Shown: positions 6,289 to 10,223 of the stretch, piece after piece | How the letters are laid out: the number at the start of each line of letters is the position of its first letter | How positions within the stretch are numbered: the stretch's first letter is position 1 | DNA from: Deltaproteobacteria bacterium | GTDB taxonomy: Bacteria > Desulfobacterota > Desulfarculia > Adiutricales > Adiutricaceae | NCBI GenBank assembly: GCA_031257955.1 | Contig: JAIRNQ010000111.1 | Span: 1 to 10,223 of the forward strand | Length of the DNA: 10,223 nucleotides | Reading direction: 5' to 3' | Notes under the pieces: generated by a model | Database searches by the model: none | What the model was told of the DNA's origin: nothing | Seen by the model: the letters and a program-made list of their open reading frames with translations, nothing else | Translations under genes and position numbers: made by a program

Positions 6289-6317
6289 TTGAACGGAAAC
6301 TTTTAATGGATTATAAT
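6289..6317 (+). promoter_or_regulatory. Sigma70-like promoter of the hydrolase gene
   Basis: TTGAAC (6289-6294), a 17-bp spacer and TATAAT (6312-6317). The -10 is consensus and the -35 matches at four of six positions. Transcription should begin near 6324, leaving a leader of about 120 nt. That leader has two hairpins: TTCGCCCC/GGGGCGAA (6340-6347, 6354-6361) and CCGAGG/CCTCGG enclosing a T-run (6376-6381, 6390-6395). Confidence 0.6.
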
Positions 6318-6446
6318 CCCCATAAGGTCCAAAAGCGAGTTCGCCCCGATTCGGGGGCGAAGGGAGACGATTCGACCGAGGTTTTTTTCCCTCGGGGGCC
6401 CGGCCGGACGGCTGGGCGCCCGGGGTTAGCGTTTCAGGGGTAAGGC

Positions 6447-7346
6447 ATGAAGAAAGCGTTTAAGGCCTTCGAGTTTCTTACGGGTCTGGTACCCTTTTGG
6501 GGACGCCCGGCTTTGGCCGACGCGCCCAGCGCGGCCGCGATCCAGCGAGACTGGAACGAGTCCAAAAAGGAGCTGACGCTCCCCACCGGAATAAGCATGC
6601 AATACGTGGAAATGGGTGAGCCAGACAGGCCGCCGATTCTTTTGATCCACGGCATGGCCGACAGCAGCCGAAGTTGGTCGCTGGCGGCGCCATTTTTGGC
6701 CAATGACTATAGGCTGATCATGCCCGATCTCCGGGGCCACGGCGGGAGCGACAAGCCGGATAGCCGCGACTACTCTCTCAGCCTACACGCCGCCGACATG
6801 GCCGCCCTGATTGACGGTCTGAGTCTGGGTAAAGTCTACGTGGCCGGGCATTCCCTGGGCTCGCTGATTTCTCAGGCCCTGGCCATCAACTATCCCGAGA
6901 AGGTACTGAAGGTGGCTTTGGTCTCTTCTGGGCTAGCCGCCTCCGAGGAGATCCTTCAGGAGATTTACGGGACGGTCAAAACTTTTGGCCCCAGCGGCCC
7001 CGGCGACGATTTTCTGGAGATGTTTTATACCAACCCCACCCCGGTGGACGCCGATTTCACCCAAAGGATGGTCGAGGAGGCCAAGGCCGTGCCGCTCCAC
7101 GCCTGGCTGGCCATCACCAAAGGCATGGTCAGTTCCTATCTGGCCCCGCTCATGACCGAACTGACGGCCCAGACCTTAATCCTGTGGGGCGAGGCCGACG
7201 AACTTTTCGACGCCCCGCACCAGAAAGCGCTCAGGAAGGCCTTGCCCTCGGCCGATTTTCTTTCTTACGTGGGCCGGGGTCACAACATCCACTGGGAGTT
7301 GCCCGACCGGGTGGCCGACGATCTGGCCCTGTTTTTCAGAATGTAA
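6447..7346 (+). CDS. Alpha/beta-fold hydrolase, possibly exported
   Basis: A 299-residue alpha/beta hydrolase with a complete triad and the layout of the epoxide hydrolase / C-C hydrolase / lipase-like AB_hydrolase_1 group. Oxyanion HG at 68-69 (ILLIHGMADSS), PDLRGHGGSDKP at 93-104, nucleophile elbow G-H-S-L-G with Ser136, acid Asp251 in LWGEADELF, and His279 in GRGHNIHWE. Ser as nucleophile argues against epoxide hydrolases and dehalogenases, which use Asp. The first 26 residues (basic MKK, a modest hydrophobic stretch, then PALADA) resemble a signal peptide with a cleavage site near ALA or ADA, but the core is weak. The ATG follows AGGGG (6436-6440) with a 6-nt spacer. It has its own promoter and is divergent from the aconitase X operon. 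It shows no obvious similarity to the lipoprotein hydrolase beyond the fold. Substrate unknown. Confidence 0.9.
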   Translation: MKKAFKAFEFLTGLVPFWGRPALADAPSAAAIQRDWNESKKELTLPTGISMQYVEMGEPDRPPILLIHGMADSSRSWSLAAPFLANDYRLIMPDLRGHGGSDKPDSRDYSLSLHAADMAALIDGLSLGKVYVAGHSLGSLISQALAINYPEKVLKVALVSSGLAASEEILQEIYGTVKTFGPSGPGDDFLEMFYTNPTPVDADFTQRMVEEAKAVPLHAWLAITKGMVSSYLAPLMTELTAQTLILWGEADELFDAPHQKALRKALPSADFLSYVGRGHNIHWELPDRVADDLALFFRM

Positions 7347-7395
7347 CCAAAAGGGCCCGAGTTTTTGGGGCCCAGACGGCCATAACAAAACGAAA

Positions 7396-7430
7396 GCGCC
7401 GCCGCGGACCGAAGGCCTCCGCGGCGGCGC
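7396..7430. terminator. Bidirectional intrinsic terminator between hydrolase and ahbC
   Basis: A 13-bp perfect GC-rich stem (7396-7408 with 7418-7430) encloses the loop CCGAAGGCC. On the + strand TTAATTATT follows, and on the - strand TTTCGTTTTG follows, so it can stop transcripts of both converging genes. A smaller GGGCCC/GGGCCC inverted repeat (7353-7358, 7368-7373) sits just after the hydrolase stop. Confidence 0.8.
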
Positions 7431-7519
7431 TTAATTATTGGGGTTGGTGAAACCAGGAACTCGGGACAGGGCCCTGGACTTGGCCAGCGACTGGGGCCCA
7501 TCGCTTTGGCCGGTCGGCC

Positions 7520-8743
7520 TTAACGCCGGTTGGCCAGCAGGGGGCCAGGCTCGGAATCGGCCAGGGCGATCTCTTCGTCGGTCAGGTAGCAGGCCGGATC
7601 CGGGGCCCAAGGGTCGCCGGTGGCCATGAAGGCCCTGGCCCTCAGGCCCCCGCCGCAGACGGTTAAAAAACGGCAGCTTTGGCAGCGGCCCTTTAAATGG
7701 CGGTATTTGTTCTTGAGGCCGGCCAGAAGGACGTTTTCCGGATCGTGCCAGATGTCCTTGAAGGCCCGCTGGCGAATGGATCCCAAAACCACCGAACGCC
7801 AGAACTGATCCGGGTGGACTTGGCCGTTCCAGGAGATGGCGGCGATGCCGTGGCCGGAACTGGCCCCGCCGTTAAGCTTTAATAGCTCCATGGCCTTGTC
7901 GGCCCGATCGTTTAAGCCTTCCCGAAGAAGCTTCAGGTAAAGATAGGGCCCGTCGGCTTGGTTGTCGACGGTCAACACCTCGGGGCTGAGGCCGGTTTGG
8001 CCCATGCGCCTGGTCCTTTCGGCGATAAGATCCACGGCCGCCCGGGTCTCTTCCAGGCTGAGGCTTTCTTTGGGCAGATCCGGGTTTCCGCCCAGATCGA
8101 CCAAGTGATAAAAGCAAACCCTGGGAATGCCTTCCTCGATCATGAGATCGAAGAGGGAGTTTAGATCGGCCGCGTTGCTTTTGGTCAGCGTCAGCCTCAA
8201 GCCCACTTTTAAGCCAACCCGGCGGGCCGTGCGGATGGCGGCCAGGGCCCCCTCGAAGGCCCCTACCCGCCCGCGGATCTTGTCGTGGGCCTGGCCCATC
8301 CCGTCCAGACTTATGCCCACGTAAGAAAGGCCTATTTCCCGCAGCCTTTGGGCTTTGGCCTCGGTCAGCAGCAACCCGTTGGTCGAAAGGACGGCCCGGG
8401 CCCCCCGTTTTACGGCCAGCGCGACCAGTTCCGTCAGGTGGGGATGGGTCAGCGGCTCGCCGCCGGAGAAGAGAATTACCGGAACGCCGTAATCGGTCAG
8501 GCTTTCCACCAGGGAGGTGGCTTCCGAAAGGCTCAGCTCGTCCGGGGCCGGGCCCCGGGTGGCCGAGGCGTAACAATGGACACAGGACAAATTGCAGGCC
8601 CGGGTCATGTTCCAGACTATGACCGGTTTTTTGTCCTCGGAAAACTGAAGCAAGTGACTGGGCAAATCTTTGGAGCGGCGCCCGTATCGGAGAAGGTCCG
8701 AGGGTTCGACCGAGCCGCAGTATAATTTGGAGACGCCAATCAT
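7520..8743 (-). CDS. ahbC: 12,18-didecarboxysiroheme deacetylase, radical SAM/SPASM protein AhbC
   Basis: A 407-residue radical SAM enzyme of the alternative heme pathway (siroheme to heme b). AhbC removes the acetate side chains of 12,18-didecarboxysiroheme to give Fe-coproporphyrin III in the cytoplasm. The N-terminus MIGVSKLYCGSVEPSDLLRY and the phrase LPSHLLQFS are highly characteristic of AhbC. The SAM cluster motif is Cys50-x3-Cys54-x2-Cys57 (RACNLSCVHC), with the GGEP motif at 94-97 and LSTNG at 119-123. The C-terminal SPASM-like region has Cys354, Cys357, Cys363 and Cys385 (GRCQSCRFLTVC, then DPACYLTDEEI), able to bind an auxiliary [4Fe-4S] cluster. Length is normal. The ATG at 8743 has only a distant AAGG (about 14 nt), so initiation looks weak, but family alignment supports it. 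It lies 217 bp downstream of ccsA on the same strand, in a heme / cytochrome c context. Confidence 0.93.
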   Translation of the reverse strand: MIGVSKLYCGSVEPSDLLRYGRRSKDLPSHLLQFSEDKKPVIVWNMTRACNLSCVHCYASATRGPAPDELSLSEATSLVESLTDYGVPVILFSGGEPLTHPHLTELVALAVKRGARAVLSTNGLLLTEAKAQRLREIGLSYVGISLDGMGQAHDKIRGRVGAFEGALAAIRTARRVGLKVGLRLTLTKSNAADLNSLFDLMIEEGIPRVCFYHLVDLGGNPDLPKESLSLEETRAAVDLIAERTRRMGQTGLSPEVLTVDNQADGPYLYLKLLREGLNDRADKAMELLKLNGGASSGHGIAAISWNGQVHPDQFWRSVVLGSIRQRAFKDIWHDPENVLLAGLKNKYRHLKGRCQSCRFLTVCGGGLRARAFMATGDPWAPDPACYLTDEEIALADSEPGPLLANRR

Positions 8744-8960
8744 GGAAAATCAAAAAACCTTTCAAGGGTGGGGCCAAAACGGCGGCCCGACCGGGTATGC
8801 CCTTGGGTCCCGCCATAATCTACGCGGGAAAGGCCAATATGCTGGATTGGGGTTGGCGAAAATAGTAACGTCAATAATTGTAACCTTAAAAACGTCAAAG
8901 TACTTAATCCCTGGGCCGGGCCATTTTGGCCGGGCCTGGGCTAGGCCCGGGCGGCCGCGT
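8744..8960. other. Spacer between ccsA and ahbC with hairpins and direct repeats
   Basis: The ccsA-proximal end contains a perfect 8-bp stem, CCGGGCCT (8930-8937) with AGGCCCGG (8943-8950), and next to it a near-perfect GGCCAAAATGGCC-centred hairpin. No U-tract follows, so termination of ccsA transcripts is uncertain. Further on, two AACGTCAA copies (8867-8874 and 8891-8898; TTGACGTT on the - strand) are spaced 24 bp apart in an AT-rich patch upstream of ahbC. They may be a promoter or regulator site for ahbC, but neither TTGACG has a good -10 at standard spacing. Confidence 0.45.
8912..8933. repeat. 22-bp exact repeat, intergenic copy
   Basis: It is identical to 9065-9086 within ccsA. Its core on the - strand is GGCCAAAATGGCC, a 5-bp inverted repeat around AAA, so it can form a hairpin. 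The copy lies about 50 bp past the ccsA stop. Confidence 0.7.
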
Positions 8961-9746
8961 CTAATAGACGTGGACGCTGGCCTGGGCGGCCGGGAGGTAT
9001 GAGACCCCGAGCCAGGTGATCAGCAAAAGAATCAAGCCAACCGGCGGGACCATCAACACCAGCTTGGGCCGGGCCATTTTGGCCGGCGACAGCCTCAAGT
9101 GAATGTAGAGCAAAAACGCGGCCAGGGTAATCAAGGCCCAGGTCTCCTTGGGATCCCAGGACCAGTAATGGCCCCAGGCCGCCTTGGCCCAGGCGGCCCC
9201 GATTATGAGGCCGAGGGCCAAAAAACCCAAGCCTACGTAAACTACGTTGTCGATAAAATCGTAAAGCCCCGGGTCGGGCTGGCCGGACCGGGAGATGTTT
9301 CTCAGTTGGATGAACGAGCCCACGGCCGAGGCGGCCAAAACGGCGTAGGAGAGCATGTACATGGTCACGTGCGGGACGAAGTAGGCGCTCTGCAAGGCCG
9401 GCATGAGAGTGCGCGAGTGAATTTCCGGTTTCACGAGGTTAACGACGGCGAAGACCGAGGCCAGTATGGCCGTAAAGGCCAAAAGCCAGGAGTATTTCCA
9501 GCGTTTAAAAGCCAAGAGCCCGGCTGCCGAGAGAAAAAAGGAATACCAGAGCCTGGTCTCGCCCATGGTCCTCATGGGCGGGCGCTCCAGCCGGATCCAT
9601 AGGCCCACGATAAAGACCAAAGTAACCGCCGCCCCGGCCAAGACCAAAAGAGGCGCGTACTTGCGGTCGCGGATGGCCAAAAAAGCGCCGGTGACCCACA
9701 GAAAGATGGAAAGCGGCGCCAAGTAATCGTGCCAAGCCCAGTTCAT
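8961..9746 (-). CDS. ccsA: Cytochrome c biogenesis protein CcsA (System II, CcsA/CcmC family)
   Basis: A 261-residue polytopic inner-membrane protein that, with ResB, exports heme and attaches it to apocytochrome c on the outer face of the membrane. About eight hydrophobic segments are visible. The heme-binding WWD motif is complete (WAKAAWGHYWSWDPKETW, 186-203). It is flanked by His126 (LQSAYFVPHV) and His216 (LLYIHLRL), matching the paired external histidine ligands of this family. The C-terminus WLGVSYLPAAQASVHVY is a variant of the usual GVN...HSY ending. The start codon overlaps the resB stop as ATGA (9743-9746), the hallmark of translational coupling, and an AAGGGAAG stretch directly precedes the ATG. 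The size suits the short, unfused CcsA of deltaproteobacteria. Naming varies: some annotations use CcsB for this protein. Confidence 0.95.
   Translation of the reverse strand: MNWAWHDYLAPLSIFLWVTGAFLAIRDRKYAPLLVLAGAAVTLVFIVGLWIRLERPPMRTMGETRLWYSFFLSAAGLLAFKRWKYSWLLAFTAILASVFAVVNLVKPEIHSRTLMPALQSAYFVPHVTMYMLSYAVLAASAVGSFIQLRNISRSGQPDPGLYDFIDNVVYVGLGFLALGLIIGAAWAKAAWGHYWSWDPKETWALITLAAFLLYIHLRLSPAKMARPKLVLMVPPVGLILLLITWLGVSYLPAAQASVHVY
9065..9086. repeat. 22-bp exact repeat, copy inside ccsA
   Basis: It encodes part of SPAKMARPK near residue 222 of CcsA, in the loop after the second histidine, and is identical to the intergenic copy at 8912-8933. Confidence 0.7.
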
Positions 9747-10223
9747 CTTCCCTTCCGCCCTTTCGCTATCAAGCCCAAGGAACCGGCGGCCCAGACGATT
9801 AGGCCGGCGTTGGCCAAGCCCAGCCAGGGATCCCGAACCAACTCAAAGCCGGACCAGGTGGAGGATCGACCGGCTTGGGTATCGTAGTCGCGTTGGTAGA
9901 TGAGCCAGGAACCGGCTTTGAGGGGTTTGTTCACCTCGATGGCCGACTCCACTTCCTGCCCTTCCTGGGTAAAGACCTTGACCTGGGAGACAAATCGCCT
10001 CGGCTCGGGCCTGGTCATGGCGAGCATGAGTTTGTCTTCCAGGCGTAAGGGTTTGGGGGGCATCAATTGTTCGCCGGTGGAGATCCAACCTTCGTAACGT
10101 TGCCCGGTCGATCGGTTGACGACGGCGATCCTGGCCGCCTGGACCGTGGCCTGGGTTATGGCTTTGACGAAAAGGTCTTGCGAAGGCACGGCGCTGGGAA
10201 GGTATTCCAACAGCTCAATGTCG
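9743..10223 (-). CDS. resB: ResB-like cytochrome c biogenesis protein, C-terminal part (5' end outside window)
   Basis: The frame is open to the window edge (DIELLEYLPSAV...), so the TTG at 10210 is internal and at least 160 C-terminal codons are present. The visible part is a beta-rich extracytoplasmic segment with the ResB-type phrases YEGWISTGEQL and LKAGSWLIYQRDYD. It is followed by the characteristic ELVRDPWLGLANAGLIVWAAGSLGLI, that is the RDP motif leading into the last transmembrane helix, and a basic cytoplasmic tail (KGRKGR). ResB/Ccs1 is the partner of CcsA in System II cytochrome c maturation, chaperoning apocytochrome to the heme site. Coupling to ccsA by a 4-bp overlap supports the assignment. 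Because the N-terminal membrane helices are outside the window, full length and any fusion cannot be judged. Confidence 0.85.
   Translation of the reverse strand, partial: DIELLEYLPSAVPSQDLFVKAITQATVQAARIAVVNRSTGQRYEGWISTGEQLMPPKPLRLEDKLMLAMTRPEPRRFVSQVKVFTQEGQEVESAIEVNKPLKAGSWLIYQRDYDTQAGRSSTWSGFELVRDPWLGLANAGLIVWAAGSLGLIAKGRKGR

Larger units (their letters stand above)
5669..6446. other. Divergent gene-free control region between AcnX operon and hydrolase
   Basis: This 778-bp stretch contains no convincing gene on either strand. In order it holds: the leader of the aconitase X operon; two copies of a 35-bp element (5759-5793, 5840-5874); an AT-rich island (about 5875-6055) with repeated GACAAA words; a GC-rich section with several perfect hairpins (6139-6155, 6194-6216, 6250-6283, 6340-6361, 6376-6395); and a sigma70-like promoter for the hydrolase. 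Open frames here are GC-driven artefacts made of Gly/Pro/Arg-rich sequence. Confidence 0.6.

Noticed and set aside
8721..8726. TATAAT on the + strand near the ahbC start
   Set aside because: It lies inside the ahbC coding sequence on the opposite strand, with no + strand gene downstream to serve.
7872..8816. 314-codon frame on the - strand, out of frame with ahbC
   Set aside because: It overlaps most of ahbC, is Pro/Gly/Arg-rich and matches nothing; ahbC has full-length family conservation.
9099..9602. 167-codon + strand frame over ccsA
   Set aside because: Antisense to a CcsA with complete WWD motif and histidines; its composition is typical of an artefact of GC-rich DNA.

Overview
The window looks like a chromosomal segment of an anaerobic deltaproteobacterium (Desulfobacterota-type). 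The main clue is a convincing AhbC, the radical SAM enzyme of the siroheme-dependent heme pathway used by sulfate reducers and archaea. It lies next to a System II (CcsA/ResB) cytochrome c maturation pair. Most of the DNA is GC-rich and full of GGCC/TTGGCC words. The first gene is visibly more AT-rich and may have been acquired. The lineage is inferred, not proven.

Layout. (1) 1-1869, + strand: an AAA-ATPase-like / PD-(D/E)XK nuclease-like protein, cut at its 5' end by the window edge. (2) 1870-2261: no credible gene. (3) 2262-5668, - strand, in transcription order: an aconitase X large (catalytic) subunit gene interrupted by an in-frame TAA, then ten tandem 41-bp repeats, then the aconitase X swivel (DUF126) small subunit, then an alpha/beta-hydrolase lipoprotein. 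(4) 5669-6446: a 778-bp gene-free divergent control region with a duplicated 35-bp element, an AT-rich island, several hairpins, a perfect 34-bp palindrome and a sigma70-like promoter. (5) 6447-7346, + strand: an alpha/beta hydrolase. (6) 7347-7519: a convergent gap with a strong bidirectional terminator. (7) 7520-10223, - strand: resB (cut by the window edge), ccsA and, after a 217-bp gap, ahbC.

How the genes work together. ResB and CcsA form the heme-delivery and ligation complex of cytochrome c maturation, and AhbC supplies a step of heme synthesis, so this end of the window is a heme / cytochrome c block. The two aconitase X subunits should form one iron-sulfur hydro-lyase whose substrate cannot be read from sequence.

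The most unusual structure is the 41-bp array between the two aconitase X genes. Each complete unit holds the end of the upstream gene with its stop codon, a Shine-Dalgarno sequence, and the start of the downstream gene. The array therefore looks like a repeatedly duplicated gene junction. Adding or removing units leaves both proteins unchanged but alters the distance between them and the number of intervening start sites. The in-frame stop in the large subunit and the duplicated promoter-like sequence upstream of it suggest a locus that is either decaying or being re-tuned.
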